From NCBI GenBank assembly GCA_013044465.1, contig JABEUL010000022.1:1-8789 (forward strand): 8,789 nt of DNA, written 5' to 3'. The stretch comes from Acidimicrobiales bacterium (GTDB taxonomy: Bacteria; Actinomycetota; Acidimicrobiia; Acidimicrobiales; JABEUL01). Positions 1 through 6,196 of this stretch are shown piece by piece. Both the position numbers and the translations under genes were made by a program. How positions within the stretch are numbered: the first letter of the stretch is position 1; the number at the start of each line of letters is the position of its first letter. Under the pieces are notes generated by a model that worked only from the letters and a program-made list of their open reading frames with translations, did no database searches and was not told the origin of the DNA.

Positions 1-147
1 CTCAAGTAGGGCTTTATCGCCATTTGTCTTTACGTTTTCAAGAATTTCTCTAACGAGCGCCACTGGAGCGTCGTCGTCCAAGCTGGGACGGGGCAGCACA
101 GTGTCCAATTCACCTTCAAAACCTCTCAAATCTAGCTTTTTTAACAT
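1..147 (-). CDS. hisD: Histidinol dehydrogenase, N-terminal 49 residues (partial)
   Basis: Translating the minus strand from the ATG at 147 gives an unbroken 49-residue frame to the window edge, beginning MLKKLDLRG and ending VKTNGDKALLE. The start resembles actinobacterial HisD (a mycobacterial form begins MLTRIDLRG), and the V-x-x-I-L-x-x-V-K-x-x-G-D-x-A-L pattern is the conserved first helix of the family. HisD is a cytosolic zinc enzyme that oxidises L-histidinol to L-histidine with two NAD+, the last step of histidine synthesis. The full protein is normally about 430 residues, so the zinc and catalytic residues lie outside the window. It starts 11 bp after the stop of the acetyltransferase gene and has no clear Shine-Dalgarno sequence, which suggests translation coupled to that gene. 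Identification rests on the N-terminus only. The rest of a his operon may follow to the left. Confidence 0.85.
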   Translation of the reverse strand, partial: MLKKLDLRGFEGELDTVLPRPSLDDDAPVALVREILENVKTNGDKALLE

Positions 148-158
148 CAACTACGAGG

Positions 159-806
159 CTAGTCGCTTTCAGTGCCGAACCAGTTCAAGCACTTGTCAAG
201 CCCAATTATCTTCGCCCTTTCATGATTTGATTGCTCCCACTTATCTCTGGTGAGTATCCAATCAAGTGACTTGGCAGGCTTATTTCTCCTGGCCCAAGTT
301 TGAGTGCCATTTCTTTCATATCCGAGTTTTTTACTGACCCGAATAGAAGCATGATTGTCTTCATATGCATCAGAATGGGCCTCATTTGCTTTGAGGCCAA
401 AAAAAGCGAAGTCGAGAATTGCGCGCCTGGCATTCGTTCCAATTCCTTGGCCCTGGAACTCTTTTCCTATCCAAGAGCCGGTTGAAACTGATCTTCTAAT
501 GTTAAATTCGTCACCTTTAATATCTTGTATCCCAATTGGACAATCATCTTTAAATACTGCAAAGTCAAGACGCCAAGATTGCTTGTCAAAACTAGCCCGG
601 TTTTTCCAAATGTTTTGCAATACACTTTTCTCCAGTTCAGGCGATTCAAGATCACTCCACGGAGTTGAAAAAGGCATTAATTTTGGCTCATGGATGCCCT
701 TTGTGGCTAATTCTCCAAGGGCAAAGGCTGCTTTATCGTCAACTGGTTTGAGAGAAATGTCAGCTATTTCAATACAAATATCAAAAAGAGGCCAAATCTC
801 ACTCAT
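159..806 (-). CDS. GNAT-family N-acetyltransferase (RimJ/RimL type)
   Basis: The 215-residue protein has the GNAT acetyl-CoA site: residues 110-123 read GSWIGKEFQGQGIG, containing the motif A pyrophosphate loop (Q-x-x-G-x-G/A), followed by a helix with A-R-R-A-I-L. Residues 149-163 (EDNHASIRVSKKLGY) are the N-x-x-S-x-x-x-x-x-K-L-G-Y signature of the RimJ/RimL (Acetyltransf_3) branch. Such enzymes transfer acetyl groups to protein N-termini, aminoglycosides, amino acids or polyamines; the acceptor here cannot be told. The C-terminal 40 residues, rich in charged residues and tryptophan, extend past the catalytic fold. It lies 10 bp after mltG and 11 bp before hisD on the same strand, so it is probably co-transcribed. 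No good ribosome binding site is seen before the ATG. No sign of truncation. Confidence 0.85.
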   Translation of the reverse strand: MSEIWPLFDICIEIADISLKPVDDKAAFALGELATKGIHEPKLMPFSTPWSDLESPELEKSVLQNIWKNRASFDKQSWRLDFAVFKDDCPIGIQDIKGDEFNIRRSVSTGSWIGKEFQGQGIGTNARRAILDFAFFGLKANEAHSDAYEDNHASIRVSKKLGYERNGTQTWARRNKPAKSLDWILTRDKWEQSNHERAKIIGLDKCLNWFGTESD

Positions 807-816
807 GGTAAATATT

Positions 817-1917
817 TTAAGGGATCAATCCTTGGGCCTTGGCAATGGCCTCATTGGCAAGTTGTTGTTGATATGTATCGGCAAATGCCTCAGCACCGTT
901 TTTGGATACCACAACAAAATAAAGCCAATTCCCAGTAGCCGGATAGAGCACATCTTTTAAATCACTGATATCAACCGTAGCAATAGGCGTGGGCGGAAGT
1001 CCTTTGTAGAGATAGGTGTTATATGGGGAGTTGACTTTCAAATCCTGCAAATTTGGGGGCCTGGATGGATCGCCTATTGCATAGCGCACAGTTGAGTCCA
1101 TCTGAAGGGCCATATTGGCTGCCAGCCTATTTAGTATTACTCGGGCAACTTTTGGACCATCACTTGGGATGCCTGCCTCTTCTCTGACAATTGAAGCAGT
1201 GATTATTACTTGGTATGTGCTCTGAGAATTTGAATCAGTTCCATTTGTCGTCATTCCAGCTTGGCGAGCAAGCGATGAAAACTCATTAACCATGTCAGTC
1301 AGTAGAGTAAGGTCACTTTCACCTGGAACTACGTCATATGTAGCTGTTCCAAGTAGCCCTTCTAGAGAATTTACTCCAGTTGGTTCATATGGAGAGCGAA
1401 CAGAATTAGAAAGCTCCAGTTTCAAAAAATCCGCCGCACTATGTCCTGGGAGCATGCCCACCTTGTCTGCGACCTGAGCGAGAGTTAGACCGGGTGGGAT
1501 TATCAAGGGTTTCATGATCGGTCCACCCTTTATGGTGTCATAGACAGAGGCAAAACTAGACGGCTTCTTGAAGGAGTAAGTTCCTGGATGAAGCGTTGGG
1601 GGTTGGTGTAACTGCATGTAAACCCTAAAGGCAATATCTGATTTAATAGCTCCAGAACTAGCTAGCTTTGAGACAATTCCAGACAGTGTGTCATTGGGCT
1701 CTACAACTACGTAGACGCTCTCAGTAGTATTAGGTGCGCTCTCGGCCCATGTGTAGTAAAACCAACCCAGCAATAATACCAATAGGAAAAGTACTACCAA
1801 AGAGACAGAAATGATCCGTCTACTGCGAGCTTTCTTCCTAGCCTTAGTTCGAGCAATAGATCTAGGAGGACCGGTTCGAAGTTTTGTGGAGCTGTCGTTG
1901 GACTCATTATCAGACAT
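817..1917 (-). CDS. mltG: Endolytic murein transglycosylase MltG (YceG-like)
   Basis: This 366-residue membrane protein matches MltG, which cuts nascent glycan strands in peptidoglycan and may help end strand growth. A basic cytosolic N-terminus (residues 1-34, rich in Arg/Lys) precedes one membrane helix (about 35-57), so the enzyme faces outward. HPGTYSF (110-116) belongs to the LysM-like subdomain. The catalytic region includes ASIVREEAG (241-249), where Glu-247 aligns best with the conserved glutamate of the family's ASIVEKE motif, followed by K-V-A-R-V-I-L-N-R-L (256-265). D-S-T-V-R-Y-A (274-280) and SPYNTYLYKGLPPTPI (297-312) are family hallmarks. Length and order are complete. It follows ruvX after 44 bp, a neighbour pair common in actinobacteria. 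The ATG at 1917 has no evident ribosome binding site, but no better start precedes the basic segment. Confidence 0.95.
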   Translation of the reverse strand: MSDNESNDSSTKLRTGPPRSIARTKARKKARSRRIISVSLVVLFLLVLLLGWFYYTWAESAPNTTESVYVVVEPNDTLSGIVSKLASSGAIKSDIAFRVYMQLHQPPTLHPGTYSFKKPSSFASVYDTIKGGPIMKPLIIPPGLTLAQVADKVGMLPGHSAADFLKLELSNSVRSPYEPTGVNSLEGLLGTATYDVVPGESDLTLLTDMVNEFSSLARQAGMTTNGTDSNSQSTYQVIITASIVREEAGIPSDGPKVARVILNRLAANMALQMDSTVRYAIGDPSRPPNLQDLKVNSPYNTYLYKGLPPTPIATVDISDLKDVLYPATGNWLYFVVVSKNGAEAFADTYQQQLANEAIAKAQGLIP

Positions 1918-1961
1918 ATGGACAATTTCAAACTTAGCTTGAAAGTAAGATGGCAGATTAC

Positions 1962-2417
1962 CTAATCCCTTTTCAGCGATTCAAGATAGGACTGGAGCAT
2001 GATTGCAGCAGCATTTGCATCAAGTTTTCCTCGACGGTGTTTGGAGGAACGCTGGAGCTCACTTAAGGACCTAGAAGCAATTTTGGAAGTAAAGCGCTCA
2101 TCCCAACCTAGAACATCAATGTCTAGGAATTGCTTCAAGCGACTAACAAGTTTCAAGGACTCTAGGGCCTTTGGGCCATTTGCTCCACTGAGGGAGACTG
2201 GTACTCCTACTACAACTAAAGTTATAGCTTCTTCGCCAACTATGTCGCCAATACATTTAACTACCTGAGTTTCATTCTCATTAAGTATTATCTTGAACGG
2301 AGTTGCAACTGAGCGATTCGAATCACTTAGGGCAAGTCCCACTCTCACCGTCCCAGGATCTACACCTAGTACTCTACCTATCTGGTGTTCACCAACGGCT
2401 TTGATCTCAACCTCCAT
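1962..2417 (-). CDS. ruvX: RuvX/YqgF-family Holliday junction resolvase-like nuclease
   Basis: The 151-residue protein has the RNase H-like fold of YqgF. The first strand carries L-G-V-D-P-G-T-V-R-V-G-L-A-L-S-D (17-32) with the metal-binding Asp-20. V-V-V-G-V-P-V-S-L-S-G (68-78) is the second conserved block, W-D-E-R-F-T-S (105-111) gives Glu-107, and D-A-N-A-A-A-I-M-L-Q-S-Y-L (133-145) gives Asp-133, completing the acidic triad. Family members act on Holliday junctions and/or in 5' end maturation of 16S rRNA; the precise role varies by species. The ATG overlaps the end of the flavin-reductase gene by 11 bp and no Shine-Dalgarno sequence precedes it, so translation is probably coupled. It is the usual partner of mltG, which follows 44 bp later. 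Usual length for the family. Confidence 0.95.
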   Translation of the reverse strand: MEVEIKAVGEHQIGRVLGVDPGTVRVGLALSDSNRSVATPFKIILNENETQVVKCIGDIVGEEAITLVVVGVPVSLSGANGPKALESLKLVSRLKQFLDIDVLGWDERFTSKIASRSLSELQRSSKHRRGKLDANAAAIMLQSYLESLKRD

Positions 2418-2952
2418 AGTGCATTTTTGTGTCGCTCATTTTCAACACTTTGGAAGAAAGCTCCCCTTGACTTTCCTTTAGTGACTCATCAATTATCTCT
2501 CCGCCAACTACCTCTCCAAATACTGCATTATGTGATGAAAAGTTTGTAATGCTGATAACACTTACTTCAAAATAAGCAACTGCAGATTCTAGAACAGGGA
2601 CCTTCAAAGATTCTGTGAAGTAAAACTTGTTACCAGATAGCCTCATTTCTTCAATATCGACAACTGCGGCTTTAGCATAAGTCCTCGCCAATACTTTGTC
2701 TTTCATCTGTATAAAATTCAGGGAATACTTATTAGACTTTTCGATCAGATCCATCGTGTGCGAGCTTTTTTCTATTCCGGCTACAACTATTTTCGGCTGA
2801 GAGCTGATTTGCGTCACCCAATTAATTGTCATTAAATTTACTGCGTTTTCATAACAACTCCCGATGAGATATATCCCAGAAGGCATCGCCCAGAATATCC
2901 TCCTACGCAACCTATCAAAGTCATCAGAAACACTTTCACTCTTCAATTTCAA
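2407..2952 (-). CDS. Flavin reductase-like FMN-binding split-barrel protein
   Basis: The 181-residue protein fits the flavin reductase-like domain (Flavin_Reduct family). The segment A-M-P-S-G-I-Y-L-I-G-S (22-32) followed by N-x-M-T-I-N-W-V-T-Q-I-S (39-50) is the typical N-terminal barrel with the flavin-contacting S/T-x-x-W/S region. S-S-H-T-M-D-L-I-E-K-S (63-73) and Y-S-L-N-F-I (76-81) match the next conserved blocks. Such proteins bind FMN and either reduce free flavin with NAD(P)H for a partner monooxygenase or act alone. The partner is unknown. The FAD oxidoreductase at 4723 is a different class that normally does not need one. The start is TTG at 2952, overlapping the upstream stop as TTGA, with AGGAAG just upstream (2956-2961). 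It overlaps ruvX by 11 bp. Subfamily and electron donor are not resolved. Confidence 0.8.
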   Translation of the reverse strand: MKLKSESVSDDFDRLRRRIFWAMPSGIYLIGSCYENAVNLMTINWVTQISSQPKIVVAGIEKSSHTMDLIEKSNKYSLNFIQMKDKVLARTYAKAAVVDIEEMRLSGNKFYFTESLKVPVLESAVAYFEVSVISITNFSSHNAVFGEVVGGEIIDESLKESQGELSSKVLKMSDTKMHYGG

Positions 2953-3401
2953 TTACTTCCTACAATTGCATTTCCAACCGAAACAGCGTCTTGAATTTGG
3001 GCGTAAGAGTTATTCATTGAAGTTACCTCACTTTCAATTTGAGATTTCGTAGTGGCCTTGTAACATGAAATAGTAAGGTTGTAAATCTGGGAATAACCTA
3101 ATGTGAGTTCATTAGTCACTGCTGTATTTGGGCTTGGGAGATTACCATTGGCATCTTGGACATCATTGCCCAATACGACACAGAGACTGTGAAGCGAAGA
3201 AAGATCGTCGCCTTTTATCGAGACTTTAATATTCTTGATATCGGTCAAAATTTGCTGAGAAGATGACACCAAGCTAGTTCCTTCCATCCAAGACTTCATT
3301 CTGGACTGTGCACTTCCTGACATATCAGCAGAACAACTCACACTAATTAAGCAAATGATAATTAAAACAGCGAAATTAATAGCTTTACCAAATTGTTTCA
3401 T
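2949..3401 (-). CDS. Small secreted protein, possible lipoprotein, unknown function
   Basis: I do not recognise a named family. The 150-residue product begins with a short basic start (M-K-Q-F-G-K), a hydrophobic stretch (about 7-22) and I-S-V-S-C at 19-23, which resembles a lipobox but has Ser rather than Leu at -3, so lipidation at Cys-23 is plausible but not certain. The mature part is polar and Ser/Thr/Asn-rich, predicted mostly helical, with Cys-74 and Cys-113 that could pair outside the membrane. The start is supported by GAAGG at 3406-3410, 4 nt before the ATG at 3401, which overlaps the tyrS stop as ATGA. From memory, M. tuberculosis also has a small lipoprotein gene (lprJ) right after tyrS; whether the two are related cannot be decided here. 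Confidence 0.75.
   Translation of the reverse strand: MKQFGKAINFAVLIIICLISVSCSADMSGSAQSRMKSWMEGTSLVSSSQQILTDIKNIKVSIKGDDLSSLHSLCVVLGNDVQDANGNLPSPNTAVTNELTLGYSQIYNLTISCYKATTKSQIESEVTSMNNSYAQIQDAVSVGNAIVGSN
2956..2961 (-). promoter_or_regulatory. Ribosome binding site supporting the TTG start at 2952
   Basis: The minus strand reads AGGAAG, then three bases, then TTG. The AGGA core lies 5 nt from the start codon. No ATG or GTG start is available before the conserved flavin-reductase barrel, so this site decides in favour of TTG. Confidence 0.6.
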
Positions 3402-4681
3402 ATAGCCTTCACTAGATGGGTTTTTGACTTTCCAGAGCGCAGTACAAGGTATTTCCCATGGATCAACAAATCCGCTTTTATCTCAACTAAGGCATCTTGG
3501 ACCCTGCTGCCATTTATGTAAAGGCCACCTTGTGTGGCAAGCCTTCTTGCTTCGCCTTTTGAAGAAGTTAGTCCGGATTCTAAACAAAGATCAGCAATTT
3601 GATACTCGCTAGAAATGAATTTTGATGATTCGGCTTCATAGGTTGGAACTTCTCTAGAAAGTGCCTCAAAGTCATCCAAAGAAAAGGACGCGTAATCTTT
3701 GGAACCAAATAGGTCTTTGGCTGCTTCATTAGCCTTTTTAACTTCTCCAATTCCATGCACTATTGCTAACACTTCGTCGGCCAGGCGCTTTTGGCCCTCC
3801 CGTAGAGAAGGATTTTCAACTGTTTCTTTCTCCAGTTCACTTATCTCTTTTTCTTCTAAAAAAGTGAAGTATTTGAGATAAGTTATGACTTGGCTGTCTT
3901 CCACTCGCAAGAGATACTGATGTAGCTCATAAGGACTTGTCATATCTTTTGAGAGCCAAATAGAGCCCGACTCGCTTTTGCCAAATTTTGTGCCATCTGC
4001 TTTGACTACTAATGGAGTAGTCATGCCATATATATTGGCATCCTTGCGGCATCTTCTAATTAAGTCGACACCTTGGACTATGTTGCCCCATTGATCACTA
4101 GCCCCACACTGAAGATTGCAGCCGAAGTTATCGTATAGGTATAAAAAGTCATAAGCCTGTAATAACATGTAGGAAAATTCAGTGTAGCTGATACCTTCAT
4201 CACTAGCCTTGATCCGACTTCGCACAGAATCCCTAGCGAACATCTGATTCACGGTGGCGTACTTCCCAACATCTCTCAAATAAGAGATTACGTCCATTTT
4301 CTCCCACCACAACGAGTTGTCAACAACTTCGGCCTCGCCCAATATGGCATTCACCTGATGCCTTATTGCTTCTACATTGCCTTTAATTGCACTTCTTTCA
4401 AGCATTGGTCGCTCAGTTGATTTCCCACTAGGGTCTCCTACCATCCCAGTGGCACCGCCTAACAAAACGACGACTTTGTGGCCGAATCGCTGAAATCTCT
4501 TCAAAAGGCATAGCTGTAAAAGTGAGCCAATGTGAAGGCTTTTTGCTGTTGGGTCAAAACCAATATAGATCTTCAAAGGATCTTTACTAGCTCTTGCTAG
4601 GGTTTCTAGGAGTTCAGGCGATGTAACTTGATAGATAAGTGATCGCCAGCTCAAATCTTTGGCTAAGTCGAATTGTGCCAT
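3398..4681 (-). CDS. tyrS: Tyrosyl-tRNA synthetase
   Basis: TyrS charges tRNA-Tyr with tyrosine using ATP in the cytosol. From the ATG at 4681 the protein has 427 residues, close to the usual 420-430. Counting from an in-frame GTG at 4702 (434 residues), the class I signatures are S-L-H-I-G-S (55-60), G-F-D-P-T-A (48-53), the tyrosine pocket Y-x-x-L-Q-A-Y-D-F (178-186), S-D-Q-W-G-N-I (202-208), and K-F-G-K-S (239-243). An S4 RNA-binding domain covers about 366-427. I prefer the ATG because the conserved D-L-x-x-D-L-x-W-R start begins soon after it, but neither start has a clear ribosome binding site. The fourth residue of the HIGH motif is Ser, a variant seen in some bacteria. It is the first gene of the leftward cluster. 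Confidence 0.95.
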   Translation of the reverse strand: MAQFDLAKDLSWRSLIYQVTSPELLETLARASKDPLKIYIGFDPTAKSLHIGSLLQLCLLKRFQRFGHKVVVLLGGATGMVGDPSGKSTERPMLERSAIKGNVEAIRHQVNAILGEAEVVDNSLWWEKMDVISYLRDVGKYATVNQMFARDSVRSRIKASDEGISYTEFSYMLLQAYDFLYLYDNFGCNLQCGASDQWGNIVQGVDLIRRCRKDANIYGMTTPLVVKADGTKFGKSESGSIWLSKDMTSPYELHQYLLRVEDSQVITYLKYFTFLEEKEISELEKETVENPSLREGQKRLADEVLAIVHGIGEVKKANEAAKDLFGSKDYASFSLDDFEALSREVPTYEAESSKFISSEYQIADLCLESGLTSSKGEARRLATQGGLYINGSRVQDALVEIKADLLIHGKYLVLRSGKSKTHLVKAI

Positions 4682-4686
4682 ATATA

Positions 4687-4722
4687 TAGACTGCCACGCC
4701 ACAACACGCTAGATTTCACTGA
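4687..4722 (+). promoter_or_regulatory. Predicted leaderless promoter of the FAD oxidoreductase gene
   Basis: TAGACT at 4687-4692 (4 of 6 matches to TTGACA) and TAGATT at 4710-4715 (fits the TAnnnT pattern of a -10 box) are separated by exactly 17 bp. The GTG start codon at 4723 lies 7 nt after the -10 box, where transcription should begin. The gene has no Shine-Dalgarno sequence and is preceded in frame by TGA, so a leaderless mRNA, common in actinobacteria, is the simplest reading. The site lies in the 41-bp divergent gap with tyrS. No equally good promoter is seen for tyrS; a TATATA run at 4681-4687 is too close to its ATG. Confidence 0.5.
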
Positions 4723-6153
4723 GTGGCAAAGATAGTTGTAATAGGTGGATCGATTTCTGGATTATTGGCTTCAATTTCGCTATCTCGGCAAGGTCACGAA
4801 GTCAAAATAGTTGATCCAACCGCTTCAGATACAGACCTTGACCTCGAAAAAAGATTTTCTTCCCGTCAAAAAGGACTAGCCCAAAGGCATCACTCACATG
4901 CATTTTTAGCAAAACTTCGGAACAATTTAAAGTCAAATTACCCAGATGTTTTAGACGCGCTTTTGAAAGCCGGTGCCTTTGAAATGCCATTTATGGAGTT
5001 TTTACCCAAAACTATTTTGCAAAGAGATTTAGAACCTGGTGATGTGGATTTAGTTGGAATCGGTGCCAGAAGAACCACATTTGAGACCGTGATTTTAGGA
5101 ATTGCCCAAAAAGAGCAAGGTATCGAAATTATTGCAGGTGAAATCTCGACCCTACTGGCATCAAAAAATACTGATAATCCCACCAGGATTTACGGAGTGA
5201 AGATTGCAAACGGGGATGAAATATTAGGTGATCTAATTATTGACTGTTCAGGGAGAAACTCTGAGCGAAATGGATGGCTCAAAAAATTAGGACTTGGAGA
5301 AGAAACTATCGAGGAATCCCCGTGTCCTATTCAGTATCTAACTCGGTTTTACAAACTGCCCTCAAGTGCTTCGTTTCTAGAGCCCGATGGAAGGTTCGCT
5401 GGAGATTTCGGATATATAAAGGTGGGTATTTTCCCAGCCGACAATGGTTTTTTCTCGATAACTGTTGGTTTAAATGACCAGGACAGGCAACTTGGCAAAC
5501 TAAGGAACCCCGAAGCCTTTGATAATGCCATGCTGGCTTTTGAACACACAGGCAAGTGGCTTCGGATAAAGGATATGGAACCGTTCACCAAAGTTGAAGC
5601 CATGACAAAGTTGAAAAACCGTAGAAGGAAAGCCGTTCCACTTGACCAAGGGGGCAGCATAGTTGGTCTCATAGCACTGGGTGATTCCCTTATGCATACA
5701 AACCCGCTTTACGGTCGAGGCTGTACCATCTCATCCATGCAGGCATTTGAACTTCCAAAAATCATCGATAGCTCAAATGATGGTTCTCAACTAGTTGAGA
5801 ACTGGAACGCCTATGTCGAAAAAGAGATTTTTCCTTACTACGACATGGCAGTATTTCAAGACGCTCAAGATTTTATGACTATAGAAAATGGCGGAATCCC
5901 GCCAAAGGGATCGCTTGGCCATGTAATTAAAGAGGGGGTAATTCCTGCAACATATGTCGACACTGGGGTCTACAGGGCATTTATCAAGGCATTTAACTTG
6001 ATTGGCGGTCCCTTTGACTTGTTGAGCGATCCAAATGTTCTAGATACAATTAATAAAACAATTGCTCAAAGAGAATCAAATACCTGGGAGTTGCCAGATC
6101 CATTTGGTCCAACCCGGGATGAGTTGGTAAGACTTATTGAAAATTCTCTATAG
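4723..6153 (+). CDS. FAD-dependent oxidoreductase, group A monooxygenase-like (COG0654 type)
   Basis: The 476-residue protein starts with a dinucleotide-binding strand and loop, I-V-V-I-G-G-S-I-S-G-L-L (4-15), for the FAD ADP moiety. Q-R-H-H-S-H-A-F-L (54-62) followed by a helix and Y-P-D-V-L (73-77), R-R-T-T-F-E (116-121), D-C-S-G-R-N-S (174-180) and A-L-G-D-S-L-M-H-T-N-P-L-Y-G-R-G (318-333) are the ordered motifs of PHBH-fold FAD oxidoreductases; the GD and P-x-x-G-R-G motifs contact the flavin ribityl and pyrophosphate. Such enzymes hydroxylate or oxidise aromatic, polycyclic or isoprenoid compounds using NAD(P)H and O2; others are reductases. It lies 43 bp before an acyl-CoA synthetase gene, suggesting shared metabolism of an acid or its precursor. 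The start is GTG at 4723, directly after an in-frame TGA. Substrate unknown; the C-terminal 100 residues are not a domain I recognise. Confidence 0.85.
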   Translation: MAKIVVIGGSISGLLASISLSRQGHEVKIVDPTASDTDLDLEKRFSSRQKGLAQRHHSHAFLAKLRNNLKSNYPDVLDALLKAGAFEMPFMEFLPKTILQRDLEPGDVDLVGIGARRTTFETVILGIAQKEQGIEIIAGEISTLLASKNTDNPTRIYGVKIANGDEILGDLIIDCSGRNSERNGWLKKLGLGEETIEESPCPIQYLTRFYKLPSSASFLEPDGRFAGDFGYIKVGIFPADNGFFSITVGLNDQDRQLGKLRNPEAFDNAMLAFEHTGKWLRIKDMEPFTKVEAMTKLKNRRRKAVPLDQGGSIVGLIALGDSLMHTNPLYGRGCTISSMQAFELPKIIDSSNDGSQLVENWNAYVEKEIFPYYDMAVFQDAQDFMTIENGGIPPKGSLGHVIKEGVIPATYVDTGVYRAFIKAFNLIGGPFDLLSDPNVLDTINKTIAQRESNTWELPDPFGPTRDELVRLIENSL

Positions 6154-6185
6154 TTGTTACTTATCTAATTTCGCAATGAAAAACT

Positions 6186-6191
6186 GAGGAG
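6186..6191 (+). promoter_or_regulatory. Ribosome binding site of the acyl-CoA synthetase gene
   Basis: GAGGAG ends 5 nt before the ATG at 6197. It is one of the two strongest Shine-Dalgarno sites in the window, in contrast to the leaderless gene before it. Confidence 0.75.
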
Positions 6192-6196
6192 AAAAA

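Noticed and set aside
355..960. 201-codon plus-strand open frame
   Set aside because: It lies antisense across the acetyltransferase and the end of mltG, matches no family and is of low-complexity composition; it is a shadow of the real genes.
4681..4688. TATATATA run as a -10 box for tyrS
   Set aside because: It directly abuts the preferred ATG, so transcription would begin inside the coding sequence; no properly spaced -35 was found.
5349..5672. 107-codon minus-strand open frame inside the FAD oxidoreductase gene
   Set aside because: No family signature, and the plus-strand frame carries ordered flavoprotein motifs.
6154..6160. TTGTTAC shared with the repeat upstream of the lectin gene (7839-7845)
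   Set aside because: A single 7-bp match in AT-rich intergenic DNA is expected by chance and lacks the second copy.
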